Positions 32,555 through 41,735 of a stretch of 64,000 nt of DNA are shown here, piece after piece. Every line of letters starts with the position of its first letter. Positions within the stretch are counted from its first letter, which is position 1. Source of the DNA: Chitinophaga sp. SYP-B3965 (GTDB lineage Bacteria; Bacteroidota; Bacteroidia; Chitinophagales; Chitinophagaceae); contig NZ_WJFD01000001.1 in the NCBI RefSeq assembly GCF_009647655.1, forward strand, positions 1,674,001-1,738,000. Reading direction: 5' to 3'. The translations under genes and the position numbers were made by a program. Under the pieces are notes generated by a model. The model was given only the letters and a program-made list of their open reading frames with translations, searched no databases and was not told the origin of the DNA.

Positions 32555-33649
32555 ATGGCTTATAACAGACTTCAGGCATTTAATGATTTACCTCCTCTTT
32601 TTCCAGTGGAAGTAAATTTGGAAACTCCTGAAATTTTTCGCCAGTTAGCAAAGGCATCCAGGCATTTGGGGGAACTGAATGGTCTTTGTGCGAGTTTGCC
32701 CGATCCTCAAATATTGATCAATACAATCGTATTGCAGGAAAGTAAAGACAGTTCGGCTATAGAAAATATTGTTACTTCTCAGGATGAATTATATCGGGCA
32801 GCTACGGAAGAAAAAACATTGGATCATACCTCAAAAGAGGTATTGAGTTATCGTAAGGCGTTATACACTGGCCTGGAAAGAATGCAGATCCAACAGAATT
32901 TACTGCTAACAAATACAATGATAGAAATTGTTCAGACAATCAAGCAAAATAAAGCCGGAATAAGAAATACGCCGGGTACCGCCTTAAAAAACGGTATCAG
33001 TGGTGAAATTATCTATACACCTCCCTGTTGCGAAAATGTATTAAGGGAAAAGCTGGAGAGTCTGGAACGTTTCATTAATGATCCAGCGCTTTCATCATTA
33101 GATCCATTAATAAAAATGGCGCTTATACATTATCAGTTTGAAGCTATACATCCGTTTTCAGATGGAAATGGGCGAACCGGAAGAATTGTAAACGCATTGT
33201 ACCTGGTACAACAGGGGCTGCTTTCTCAACCTGTTTTGTATCTAAGCTCTTATATTGTAAAATATAAAACAGAATATTATCAGTTATTGAGAGGTGTCAC
33301 AGAAAATAATAACTGGCATGATTGGGTTATGTATATGCTTACTGCTATTAGTGAAACAGCTCAGTTAACAACATATAAAATTAGAAGTATGCTTGCCTTG
33401 AAGCAGGAATACGAAAGATCAGTGAAGCATATTCTGGGGTCTTCATTTAATTATGATTTGGTTCGGTTGATGTTTACATTGCCTTATTTAAAAATCGAAT
33501 TGCTGGAAAAGAGGAACATTGCGCATCGTCAGACAGCGTCGGTTTGGTTAAAGAAACTAATTGATGCTGATATTTTGAGACCTATGAAAATGGGCAGAAC
33601 TACTTATTATATCAATTTCAGGCTAATGGATTTATTTGTCAATGACTGA
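32555..33649 (+). CDS. Fic-family protein with C-terminal winged helix
   Basis: A 364-aa Fic protein. The catalytic loop HPFSDGNGRTGR (residues ~199-210) is complete, including His, acidic residue and Arg. An N-terminal inhibitory motif is visible as SSAIEN near residue 66 ((S/T)xxxE(G/N)), as in class II, self-inhibited Fic AMP-transferases. The C-terminal ~90 residues form a winged-helix-like domain (LLEKRNIAHRQTASVWLKKL, RPMKMGRTTYYIN), which suggests DNA binding and self-regulation through the boxes just upstream. The ATG at 32555 is preferred over a TTG at 32531. Visibly AT-rich compared with surrounding genes. Targets unknown. Confidence 0.9.
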   Translation: MAYNRLQAFNDLPPLFPVEVNLETPEIFRQLAKASRHLGELNGLCASLPDPQILINTIVLQESKDSSAIENIVTSQDELYRAATEEKTLDHTSKEVLSYRKALYTGLERMQIQQNLLLTNTMIEIVQTIKQNKAGIRNTPGTALKNGISGEIIYTPPCCENVLREKLESLERFINDPALSSLDPLIKMALIHYQFEAIHPFSDGNGRTGRIVNALYLVQQGLLSQPVLYLSSYIVKYKTEYYQLLRGVTENNNWHDWVMYMLTAISETAQLTTYKIRSMLALKQEYERSVKHILGSSFNYDLVRLMFTLPYLKIELLEKRNIAHRQTASVWLKKLIDADILRPMKMGRTTYYINFRLMDLFVND

Positions 33650-33671
33650 GTTACTTCATATTATGCAAAAG

Positions 33672-34928
33672 CTACTTAAGTTGACCAAAGTAATAAATAA
33701 CCTTACTTCTGAATTGCGGGTATCTACATTTGGAGTTTAATCTAAACACTGACGGGTAATATGCCCAGCCGTTCCTGATCACTATAGCAATTAAGTCCAT
33801 ATACCGGGGCTTGAATTTTTCCATAATATCTTTATATTCACTAAAATAAAGGGTACCGGCCCCGGGCTCATAAAGGCGCTCCCTTAAGGCTGACTCGAAT
33901 GCCAGATCATATTTATGCGTTAGCAGCTTGTTGATTGAATACTTGCCATTCGTTAACAAAAAACCAAATCCATGATACTCACAATACTCAATCAGCGCTT
34001 CCATCTTTCTGTGGGTGACAGCATAAGCCATGTCAGACAATTCCTTCACCTCTGCCAAAATGCTGTGGCCATTGTTTAATCGTATCACAAAATCGGGGGT
34101 GTAGCAACGTTGCAGGCCATTGCGGTTATATTCTATTTTAACGGGCTGTTCAAAATAATAATTCACTTGTGGACTTGCTTCCAACAACTTAATGAAGTAC
34201 AATTCCTGTCCTGATTCATATTGAACCATGCGATTACATTTATCACTCCAAAATGTGCCGTGACGGAATTTTTCGCTTTCATTCACTTTTCTTTTAGGAG
34301 CCTGACGTTCAAAGGCTGCTCTACTCCATTTTTTGATATTATCGAACCAAATAACGGTTTGCAGAACCAATTCAAACTTAGTTTCCTGCTTTTCAGTTTT
34401 AACTATTGCGCGTTTTATATATCTCTCAGCCCTGGCATTTTCTAATTCAATACGATATGTTTCTTTGGCTTTTACACGCTCACTATTTTCTACAAAATAA
34501 AGTCTCGATAAAAAATCGAATACAATATGAGCCGGAAAGTCATTAAGATCTTCAGACACGATTCTGAAAATTGCTTCCTCAATACTTTTATCTTCCAGCT
34601 TTTGCCTACTGTTGATGACATTTCTTATAATTGATGCAGGGAAAACCACACTCCCTCTTTTTGCGCGCTTAGCTATCTTGGTTAATGCTTTGCGATAAAG
34701 CCGTAAGACACCTTTCTCTGTTAACCCAAATCTGTTTGCCAGTACCACCGGCTTAGTAAACGAAGATTCTTCAAAGTTGAACATCTCCATAAGAATACCC
34801 ACCTCCCTATCTGTCACATAACACCTTCTGGTGCTTACAGCGGGAGAAGCTAATATCTTATAAAAGGCATTTAATATGGTTAATCCTGTAAGGGTCATAA
34901 TAACAATCCGGAACCAAAAACGTGCCAT
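33672..34928 (-). CDS. TnsA-like PD-(D/E)xK endonuclease protein
   Basis: A 418-aa protein. Residues ~232-300 match the TnsA N-terminal nuclease domain: QYESGQELYFIKLLE (E238, E242), FEQPVKIEY, CYTPDF (D279) and ILAEVKE (E293, K295), a complete PD...ExK site. Residues ~37-90 (YVTDREVGILMEMF, LANRFGLTEKGVLRLYRKAL) look like a helix-turn-helix of the sigma-region-4 kind. The remaining ends are unassigned. No TnsB, TnsC or transposon end is nearby. The first ATG at 34928 abuts a terminator; 34898 (MTLTGL) is an alternative. AT-rich and convergent with fic (22-bp gap). Function unknown; transposition or defence are both conceivable. Confidence 0.65.
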   Translation of the reverse strand: MARFWFRIVIMTLTGLTILNAFYKILASPAVSTRRCYVTDREVGILMEMFNFEESSFTKPVVLANRFGLTEKGVLRLYRKALTKIAKRAKRGSVVFPASIIRNVINSRQKLEDKSIEEAIFRIVSEDLNDFPAHIVFDFLSRLYFVENSERVKAKETYRIELENARAERYIKRAIVKTEKQETKFELVLQTVIWFDNIKKWSRAAFERQAPKRKVNESEKFRHGTFWSDKCNRMVQYESGQELYFIKLLEASPQVNYYFEQPVKIEYNRNGLQRCYTPDFVIRLNNGHSILAEVKELSDMAYAVTHRKMEALIEYCEYHGFGFLLTNGKYSINKLLTHKYDLAFESALRERLYEPGAGTLYFSEYKDIMEKFKPRYMDLIAIVIRNGWAYYPSVFRLNSKCRYPQFRSKVIYYFGQLK

Positions 34929-34931
34929 TTG

Positions 34932-34964
34932 AAAAGGCCGCTCTAATAGAGCGGCCTTTTTTTA
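34932..34964. terminator. Intrinsic terminator downstream of the SDR gene
   Basis: AAAAGGCCGCTCTA and TAGAGCGGCCTTTT form 14-bp arms around a single central base, with T/A runs on both sides. It ends the SDR/ABC minus-strand unit and immediately precedes the TnsA-like ATG. Confidence 0.88.
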
Positions 34965-34994
34965 TCATTCATCTTTTTATATTTCTGCCTGATA

Positions 34995-35711
34995 TTACGG
35001 ATTCGTAGACCACAACCCCGCAGATTTCACCAATACCCTCCTGTTCAATTTCAACTGCGCTACCACAAACTCCGCCAGATCTTCCGCCTGCATCACCTTC
35101 TCCGGATTACCATCCGTCAACTTCAGCTCAATAGCCATATCTGTAGCAATCGTACTCGGTGTTAAAGCACTCACGCGTATATTATGCTTCCGTACTTCCA
35201 GCATCAGGGACTCCGTTAACCCCAACAACCCGAATTTAGAAGCACTGTACGCACTCGTTAAAGGCGCACCCCGCTGCCCGGCCGTAGAGGACACATTGAT
35301 AATATCCCCGGACTTCCGCTCAATCATACCCGGTAAAACAGCCCTTGTAACGTAATATACGCCCAGCAGGTTCACCCGCACGATATTCTCCCACTCAGAT
35401 GGCTCCAGGTCCATAAAACCGCCAAAAGACGCAATTCCTGCGTTATTGATGAGAATGTCTATCTCCGGTAATACTTTCGTAAGTTCTTGCACCGCGGTAT
35501 TTACGGCATTGATATCCGCAACGTCCGCTATGGCATAAGTTACCTTTACACCAAAAGCAGCCACTTCTTTGGCCGTAGATTCCAGCGATGAAGCCGTACG
35601 CCCCATCAATGCAATATCCACACCTTCCTTCGCCAGTGCAATAGCTACTGCCCGTCCTATCCCTTTACCACCACCGGTGATCAGGGCTTTTTTCCCTTTT
35701 AAAGATTCCAT
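34995..35711 (-). CDS. Short-chain dehydrogenase/reductase, FabG-like
   Basis: A 238-aa classical SDR. The cofactor motif [10 protein letters not shown] at residue 12, NNAG near residue 90, catalytic Ser in [11 protein letters not shown] and the YSASK pair (Tyr, Lys) near residue 154 are all present. It reads as a 3-oxoacyl-ACP reductase-like NADP enzyme, but many SDRs of this type act on other alcohols. It starts 14 nt after the stop of the ABC exporter on the same strand and is followed by a terminator, so these two probably form an operon. Confidence 0.88.
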   Translation of the reverse strand: MESLKGKKALITGGGKGIGRAVAIALAKEGVDIALMGRTASSLESTAKEVAAFGVKVTYAIADVADINAVNTAVQELTKVLPEIDILINNAGIASFGGFMDLEPSEWENIVRVNLLGVYYVTRAVLPGMIERKSGDIINVSSTAGQRGAPLTSAYSASKFGLLGLTESLMLEVRKHNIRVSALTPSTIATDMAIELKLTDGNPEKVMQAEDLAEFVVAQLKLNRRVLVKSAGLWSTNP

Positions 35712-35725
35712 ATGTTTTTAGTTTA

Positions 35726-37561
35726 TTATCGATATCCTTTTGCCTGCAAATGGAACAACTCCGCATACCGGCCATTTTTCAAAAGCAGTTCATCATGGCT
35801 GCCTATCTCTATCAACTCTCCTTTCTCCAAAACAAGAATCCTGTCTGCCATCCTTACTGTAGAAAAACGGTGAGAAATGAGAACTGCAGATTTCCCTTTG
35901 GTGAGGTCTGCAAAACGCAGGAATACTTCATACTCCGCACGTGCATCCAGTGCAGCGGTAGGTTCATCCAGGATGAGCAATTGCGCATTCTTCATATAAG
36001 CCCGCGCTAAAGCGATCTTCTGCCATTCTCCACCAGATAGTTCTATACCGTTATTGAACCGACGGCCCAGCATCTGATCATACCCGCCAGGCAAACGTTC
36101 CATCAAGGAGTCCGCCATACTTTTCTGCGCGGCGTTTTCGATTAAGTCCTGATTACCCAGTTCCCTGATATTCCCGATGGCAATGTTTTGCGACACCGTC
36201 ATCTGGTACCGTTGAAAATCCTGGAAGATCACCCCTACCTGCATGCGCAGTTCCTGCAGGTCATATTCCTTCAGGTCATGCCCATCCAGCAGGATGCGGC
36301 CTTCTACCGGATCGTAGAGGCGTGCCAGTAGTTTCACAAGGGTAGTTTTCCCGGCACCGTTCTCTCCTACCAGCGCCAGCTTTTCCCCGGCATGCAGCGT
36401 GAAGTTCAGGTGGCGGTTCGCCCATCTGTCTGAATTTAAATATTTGAATCCAACATCCTCAAATGTAAAACCTTCGAGGATGGGCTTAGGGAAAGGTCTT
36501 GCATTAGCCCGCTGGGTAATACGTGGTTGGATCTCGAAGAACTCAAACAGATCACGCAGATAAATAGCCCCCTGTGTAATGCTGGTGAAGCGGATCAGCA
36601 CACCTTCCAGTAATCCCCTCAACTGCCGGAATGAACCGCCGAGGAAAGCCAGGTCCCCGATGCTCAGCTGCCCTTTCACCGTTTGCAGGATGATAAACAC
36701 GTAAGCGCCATAATAACCGGCGCTGCCTACAATGGCAAACACCACCGCCCAGCTTTGGTATTTGATGGAAAGGTCCTTTTTATCATTGTAGAATTTATCG
36801 GATAATCCTTTGAAGCGGTTTACGAGGTAACTGGAAAGATTGAAGATCTTTACCTCCTTCACCGATTCATCGCTGGCGCCCAGGAAGCGGATATAATCCA
36901 GCTCGCGGCGGTCTGAGGTTTGCCCCCATGCCAGTGCATAGAACTTATCGTTGAAATAGGTTTCAGAAAAGAAAGCGGGCAGTACGGAAACAAACAACAA
37001 CAGGATAAGCCAGGGGCTGAAGGTGATTAAACCCGCGGCGAGGAAGATCATGGTGGTAACGTCCTGTACCTGGCTGAGCACCTGTGAGAGCAGAATGGTG
37101 CGGCCTACGGTTTGCTGCCGCGCGCGTTCCAGTTTATCGTAAAAAGCAGAATCTTCAAATTGGTCCAGGTCCAGCGTGGCGGCGTGCTGCATGATCCGCA
37201 CGGAAGTATGGTTGGCTACTTTTTCGCCCAGCAGCCCGTCCAGCAGGCCTATCAGCCGGCCTAATATGCCGGTGATCATCACTATGCCAAATTCTACGGC
37301 TACCAGTTCCCAGAGGTATTGGTAAGAGAGGTCTCCCTGCACCTTCGTCATCCGCACAACTTCGTCGATGATCAGCTTACCTACATACAGTAATGCAAGC
37401 GGGGTGGCAGACTGTGCCGCGCGCAGGATAGCATTGCTGAGCGCCATCCCGGGGCTTGTTTGCCATACAAGTTTGAAAAATGAAGGCAGGTTGCGCAAAG
37501 CGGCCATCCTTTCTTTAAAGCTCACATCTGGTTCCCCTGGTTTTCTGTTTGGCCTTTTCAT
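35726..37561 (-). CDS. ABC exporter, fused permease and ATPase
   Basis: A 611-aa half-transporter. An N-terminal type IV exporter domain of about six helices (residues ~25-330) is followed by an ATPase with Walker A GENGAGKTT, Q-loop GVIFQDFQRYQ and signature LSGGEWQK. Walker B is LLILDEPTAALDA and the switch His is in LISHRFST. It works as a homodimer. Substrate unknown. It lies between the SDR and a terpene synthase gene on the same strand. A terminator separates it from the latter, so a role in terpene export is not implied. Confidence 0.9.
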   Translation of the reverse strand: MKRPNRKPGEPDVSFKERMAALRNLPSFFKLVWQTSPGMALSNAILRAAQSATPLALLYVGKLIIDEVVRMTKVQGDLSYQYLWELVAVEFGIVMITGILGRLIGLLDGLLGEKVANHTSVRIMQHAATLDLDQFEDSAFYDKLERARQQTVGRTILLSQVLSQVQDVTTMIFLAAGLITFSPWLILLLFVSVLPAFFSETYFNDKFYALAWGQTSDRRELDYIRFLGASDESVKEVKIFNLSSYLVNRFKGLSDKFYNDKKDLSIKYQSWAVVFAIVGSAGYYGAYVFIILQTVKGQLSIGDLAFLGGSFRQLRGLLEGVLIRFTSITQGAIYLRDLFEFFEIQPRITQRANARPFPKPILEGFTFEDVGFKYLNSDRWANRHLNFTLHAGEKLALVGENGAGKTTLVKLLARLYDPVEGRILLDGHDLKEYDLQELRMQVGVIFQDFQRYQMTVSQNIAIGNIRELGNQDLIENAAQKSMADSLMERLPGGYDQMLGRRFNNGIELSGGEWQKIALARAYMKNAQLLILDEPTAALDARAEYEVFLRFADLTKGKSAVLISHRFSTVRMADRILVLEKGELIEIGSHDELLLKNGRYAELFHLQAKGYR

Positions 37562-37580
37562 ATTGTAATTAAAGGTAAGT

Positions 37581-37615
37581 AAAAAAGGGCTGCCTCTTAT
37601 TTTTGGAGGCAGCCC
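37581..37615 (-). terminator. Terminator of the terpene synthase gene
   Basis: On the minus strand GGGCTGCCTC / GAGGCAGCCC form a 10-bp stem with a 9-nt loop, followed by six T. It lies 33 nt after the terpene synthase stop. Confidence 0.88.
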
Positions 37616-37647
37616 GGGTTACTTAAGAAGCATTCACTTGTTTACAC

Positions 37648-38634
37648 TTATACTACTTTCTCCTGTAAGTGGGACATGTACCTTGGCGTGTCTTCCAAAG
37701 ACCACCAGAAGAAGCCGGAAACCATTGTTTCCAGTCCATCCAGGTACACTTTTACATCTTTGTTCAGCTGTGTGCCAAAGTCCGGCAGCTTACGCCTCAG
37801 CTGTTCTATCTGATGCATTTCGTAGTCGTGGATCCGTGCTGCTTCATTCAGTGCTTTTTCCATCGTTAAGTCCTCGTTATGTTTCAATACCATCACGAGG
37901 TTGTGATTGTCTCCATGCGCCAGTTCCTTGGCGAGGGAGAAGATGTCGTTTGCCCAGCAAACCACGCGCCTGCACAGATCAACGATCCGTACAAAATCCT
38001 GGTCCTGCAGCACATACACCGGCAGTGAGCTGCCTACTGCCAGTTCATTGATGTCCGTGCCCAGGTTGGCGCCTGAGAAGTAAGGACGCATCCGCATGTA
38101 TTGCTTTACAGTGGGCGGCGTTTTACTGGTGGCATTGGCGGCTTCCCAGATAGCGGCTTCAAAAGTGGCTTTCAGCGAAATGGTGAACTGGCACTGCCAG
38201 GTAGCCCTGCTGGCGGGAATGAGATTTTGCCAGATATCGCTGAATGCGGCGAGTACGTTACCACCTTCAGCAACACTTACAAAATGATCATTACGCAGGA
38301 TCTTCACAAATCCGCTGATAAAGTTCTGCAGGAAATTCTTGTCCCGGATAGCAGCTGTTTCCGGGCTGATGTGATCCAATTGTTCATCCAGCACAAAAAG
38401 CCAGGAGTAAAAATTGTTGATCGTGATAAGAAGCGGGAGATCTCCATCTGGAATCGTGCGGCACGTCATCCAGGCCATTTTGTAATTAGAGAATTCTTCG
38501 AATGCCTGTTCATTTGGGAACAGCGCAAATCGTTTCATCCAGGCATCTGTTGCTGCAGCAACCTCTTCCACATGAGGGCTCATGCGGGAAGGGTACGGGC
38601 AATACAGATCCGGGATGGAAGTGATCGTTTCCAT
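37648..38634 (-). CDS. Class I terpene synthase
   Basis: A 328-aa single-domain class I terpene synthase. The aspartate-rich motif is FVLDEQLDH (D83, E84, D87; DExxD variant), the sensor Arg183 is in MRMRPYFSG, and the NSE triad is canonical (N229, S233, E237 in WANDIFSLAKE). The C-terminal RY pair is in DTPRYMSH. Length fits bacterial sesquiterpene or diterpene synthases; the product cannot be read from sequence. Chitinophaga strains are known to encode such enzymes. It stands alone between a hybrid kinase and a terminator, with an AT-rich 180-bp upstream region. Confidence 0.9.
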   Translation of the reverse strand: METITSIPDLYCPYPSRMSPHVEEVAAATDAWMKRFALFPNEQAFEEFSNYKMAWMTCRTIPDGDLPLLITINNFYSWLFVLDEQLDHISPETAAIRDKNFLQNFISGFVKILRNDHFVSVAEGGNVLAAFSDIWQNLIPASRATWQCQFTISLKATFEAAIWEAANATSKTPPTVKQYMRMRPYFSGANLGTDINELAVGSSLPVYVLQDQDFVRIVDLCRRVVCWANDIFSLAKELAHGDNHNLVMVLKHNEDLTMEKALNEAARIHDYEMHQIEQLRRKLPDFGTQLNKDVKVYLDGLETMVSGFFWWSLEDTPRYMSHLQEKVV

Positions 38635-38753
38635 CTGCGGGTACTTTTAATGGTTAAAAAAAAATGTGTGTCTTACGCTAACTAATTTACACTATTATAT
38701 TTTCGTATAAGATAAATTAACATAATATAAAGCAGTGTGGAAAGGGAATTAAC

Positions 38754-38782
38754 AAAAAAAATGAAGCCTGGCGGACTTCATT
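38754..38782 (-). terminator. Terminator of the hybrid kinase gene
   Basis: On the minus strand AATGAAG / CTTCATT enclose a 9-nt loop and are followed by a run of T, 32 nt after the kinase stop. Confidence 0.8.
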
Positions 38783-38813
38783 CAAACTATTTATAATGTA
38801 AGAAAAAGAGAGG

Positions 38814-40625
38814 CTATTTTACACCTACCAGCTGCGCTAACATTAATTCCTGAATAGCTCTGTGGAGTACAGAGAAACTAAATGGTTTGGCCACGCATTT
38901 ACAAAGCGGATCTGCTTCGAGGCTAAGATCAAATCCATATTCGCCGGTGCAAAAAATGATGGGTATATGTTTTAATGTGGCATCTGCTCTCACGGCATGG
39001 AGCAATTCCCTTCCGCTCATCAACGGCATGCGCACATCTGTAATAATGATATCGGGATGATTTTCTTTTGCCAGTGCCAGTCCTTTTTCTCCATCCACTG
39101 CTTCCAGGATATTAAAGCCCAGGTCTTCAATATATCTCCGCTGCAAGGCCCTGTTCATCCTGTCGTCCTCTACCAGCAGAGCGGTAAGTCCGTTGAATTT
39201 CACAGAGGCCAGCGGATAGTTCTTAATAGTAGACGACTGGAATCCGTCGTTGAACTTAATAACGGGTAATACAACGGTGAACACGGTTTCTCCGGCTGTA
39301 ATGCCGGGGGCATTCAGCACACTTCTTACCAGGATATCTCCGCCCAGTAACACTGCATAACTTTTTGAATTAGCCAGTCCAACACCAGTACCTTCTACTG
39401 TAGCAATATTGATACGGGCATATTCTTCAAAGATCAGGTTTTGTTTTTCAGGAGGAATGCCCGGGCCATTATCCACTACCTCTATCATCCACTTATCTCC
39501 GCCTTCTGCCAGGCCAAAGTTTAGCTTCACCGTAGTACCGGGGGCGGTATATTTAATAGCGTTCCCTAAAAGGTTACTGATGATCTGCCGGAGGTAAGGT
39601 TCAATTTCATAAACGGTCCTGGGCATGTTTTCCGCAATGAACAATTCCAGTTCCACCTCTGCGGAAATAGCAATGTAATGGAAGGCCAGTAACATTTCCC
39701 GGCCAAAATCATTGATATTGATCCATTGCCTGGCAATGGCGGGTTTCCTATTATTCTCTAATAAAAAGCGGTCTAATGTATTATTAACGATCTGCAGGGT
39801 ATTATAACAGGCGGCATATAAATTCACAGAATCGGCCCTGTCTTCCACATAATCCGGCTTGATCTTAAACTGGGCAATACAGAGGATGCTATTTAAGGGC
39901 GTGCGGAGTTCATGGGTTAATTCCCTGATAAAAATGCTTTTGGACTCCACCATTTTCCGCAGGTCATCTGTTCTGTTATCTACCTCCTGTTTCAGATCTC
40001 TTTTTTGTTCGTTCAGTTTCACCTGTGCTTTCCGATGCTGGTTCACATTATACCAGATAGCCATCACCGTTAGCAGCAGTACAACACTTACAGAAGAGTA
40101 TTTTATAAAACTGAAATCCCTGTCATTAAAAACAAGCGATGGTAATACCTGATAATATTTATTAAATTCTATTCCCACAATGGCTATCACACCAACAACA
40201 AGGAAAAACATCCTGGCTCTGGAGAATTTCAGGAATAAGATCGATCCACCGCATAAGAAAACAGCTAATACGTATACCTCCAGCGCTTTACCGAATAAGA
40301 TCCCGAAATATACAACGGCAACAGTGATCAGGCCCTGCAGGAGGATCCCTGCCAGGAGCGTGCGCTTTTGATGATTCAGGTAAATAATGTAAATGAAGAT
40401 GGCCGTTTCAATGGTGGTGGCAATCACGAATTCAATGTGCCCTACCACCCAGAAATATATCCAACCGAATGCCACTGACGTAATAGCCAGGATGAAGGAG
40501 ATACTGTTGGTCAGTTTGATGCGGGATTGTTCGGTTAGATCTTCTGTTGTCTCTACTCCTCCTTGAACCAACCATTTATATGTTGTACCTATATCCACAT
40601 GTATAAGGTTATAAGGGTGCCACAA
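38814..40625 (-). CDS. Hybrid sensor histidine kinase / response regulator
   Basis: A 603-aa membrane sensor. About six to seven N-terminal helices (residues ~40-200) and a short coiled coil precede HisKA (IRELTHELRTPLNS, phospho-His). HATPase follows (NLLGNAIKYT, DNGPGIPPE, GTGVGLANSK), then a C-terminal receiver (LVEDD, phospho-Asp in IIITDVRMP, Lys in VAKPF). No DNA-binding output domain is present, so it must signal through another protein. The start is uncertain: no ATG exists near the N terminus; TTG at 40625, GTG at 40598 and TTG at 40571 are possible. A 10-bp inverted repeat lies just upstream. It sits between the stand-alone terpene synthase and the DeoR/SusC locus. Confidence 0.88.
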   Translation of the reverse strand: MWHPYNLIHVDIGTTYKWLVQGGVETTEDLTEQSRIKLTNSISFILAITSVAFGWIYFWVVGHIEFVIATTIETAIFIYIIYLNHQKRTLLAGILLQGLITVAVVYFGILFGKALEVYVLAVFLCGGSILFLKFSRARMFFLVVGVIAIVGIEFNKYYQVLPSLVFNDRDFSFIKYSSVSVVLLLTVMAIWYNVNQHRKAQVKLNEQKRDLKQEVDNRTDDLRKMVESKSIFIRELTHELRTPLNSILCIAQFKIKPDYVEDRADSVNLYAACYNTLQIVNNTLDRFLLENNRKPAIARQWININDFGREMLLAFHYIAISAEVELELFIAENMPRTVYEIEPYLRQIISNLLGNAIKYTAPGTTVKLNFGLAEGGDKWMIEVVDNGPGIPPEKQNLIFEEYARINIATVEGTGVGLANSKSYAVLLGGDILVRSVLNAPGITAGETVFTVVLPVIKFNDGFQSSTIKNYPLASVKFNGLTALLVEDDRMNRALQRRYIEDLGFNILEAVDGEKGLALAKENHPDIIITDVRMPLMSGRELLHAVRADATLKHIPIIFCTGEYGFDLSLEADPLCKCVAKPFSFSVLHRAIQELMLAQLVGVK

Positions 40626-40653
40626 AAATTATAGGTTTTTGACCCTATAATTT
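40626..40653. promoter_or_regulatory. Inverted repeat upstream of the hybrid kinase
   Basis: AAATTATAGG (40626-40635) and CCTATAATTT (40644-40653) are perfect 10-bp arms with an 8-nt spacer, immediately before the kinase reading frame and overlapping a weak TAnnTTTG-like box. Probably an operator. Confidence 0.5.
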
Positions 40654-40715
40654 GTTATTCGCTGGTTAATTGTAAAGATAAGAGTAATTATGTGGGTAAC
40701 CGGGGTGAACGGAAT

Positions 40716-40744
40716 AAAAAAAGGCGTTCCCTGGTGGAAACGCC
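40716..40744 (-). terminator. Terminator of the DeoR gene
   Basis: In minus-strand RNA GGCGTTTCC pairs with GGGAACGCC (one G-U), a 4-nt loop separates them, and seven T follow. Confidence 0.85.
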
Positions 40745-40765
40745 CTGCTGTTATATATAATATTT

Positions 40766-41530
40766 TTATTCTGCAATAATCACCTTCACACCCCGGTCTG
40801 TTAACATGCGCACGGTATCCGCAGCAACCAGGTTATCTGTGATGATGTAATCCACCTGTTCGAGGCTGCAGATCCTGCCAATGCCCCGCCGGTCGAACTT
40901 AGAACTGTCCGCCATCACCACTACCGTCTGCGCCAGGTTGATCATCTTCATGTTCAGGCTGGCTTCTGCCAGGTTAGTGATGGAAAGACCGAATTCCGGA
41001 TCAATACCATCTACCCCCACAAATAATACCCCGCAGGAAATATCGTCCAGCAGGCGCTCTGCAAAAGAACCGGCTGCTGAGGAAGAACTCTGGTGGATCA
41101 GGCCGCCTATCTGCAACACATCCACAAAGGGCTTGTTGCAAAGTTCCATCGCTACTTTCAGCGCCGGCGTGATCACCGTGAGGTGTTTGGAAGGATGCAG
41201 CACCCTTGTTAATTCAAATACCGTGGTGCCGGAACCGATGATGATGGAATCATTCATGCCTATCAGCGCTACCGCCGCTTTGGCTATCTTCTTCTTCTCG
41301 TCTGTTTTAATGAATTCCTTCTCATTGATAGGTCTTTCTATCGTATAGGGGTTCTGGGTAGAGCCTCCTCCTTTTGTGCGGAACAATAACTTCTTTTCTT
41401 CCAGCAATTTCAGGTCCTTGCGGATGGTAACGCCTGAAACCTGGAGGGAATCACTTAATTCCTGTATATCAACCCTGCCATTCTCCTGCAACTTCTGAAG
41501 AATGAGCTGATGCCTGTCTGTAATGTTCAT
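40766..41530 (-). CDS. DeoR/GlpR-family repressor
   Basis: A 254-aa DeoR-family regulator. The N-terminal winged helix is VDIQELSDSLQVSGVTIRKD followed by the family's RTKGG turn. The C-terminal sugar-phosphate sensor domain has IGSGTTVFEL, VITPALKVA, VGVDGIDPEFGLS and VVMADSSKF. These proteins are usually relieved by a phosphorylated sugar or polyol. It is divergent from the SusC operon, which encodes two FGGY kinases able to make such an inducer. It very likely controls that operon. Confidence 0.9.
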   Translation of the reverse strand: MNITDRHQLILQKLQENGRVDIQELSDSLQVSGVTIRKDLKLLEEKKLLFRTKGGGSTQNPYTIERPINEKEFIKTDEKKKIAKAAVALIGMNDSIIIGSGTTVFELTRVLHPSKHLTVITPALKVAMELCNKPFVDVLQIGGLIHQSSSSAAGSFAERLLDDISCGVLFVGVDGIDPEFGLSITNLAEASLNMKMINLAQTVVVMADSSKFDRRGIGRICSLEQVDYIITDNLVAADTVRMLTDRGVKVIIAE

Positions 41531-41735
41531 CTTGGAAACCGTTAGGGTGGTTATCTTATTTATATTTAAATAGCTTTCACCAAATGTAGTGTTTTCTCTA
41601 AAATTCTCCTAAGAATTAACCTAAAGTTATTATCAGGCAAGGGATTGCGGGTATTTGTCCCACATATTCAGGTTTCACAAAGGAATAATTACCATTTCAT
41701 TCCGTTTAAAGGGACTTTATTTAAGGGGTCAATTA

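Noticed and set aside
33672..34928. Tn7-like transposon
   Set aside because: Only a TnsA-like gene is present; no TnsB/TnsC/TniQ, no terminal repeats and no attachment site were seen.
35726..38634. Terpene export operon (ABC exporter plus terpene synthase)
   Set aside because: A strong terminator at 37581-37615 separates the two genes, so linkage is positional only.
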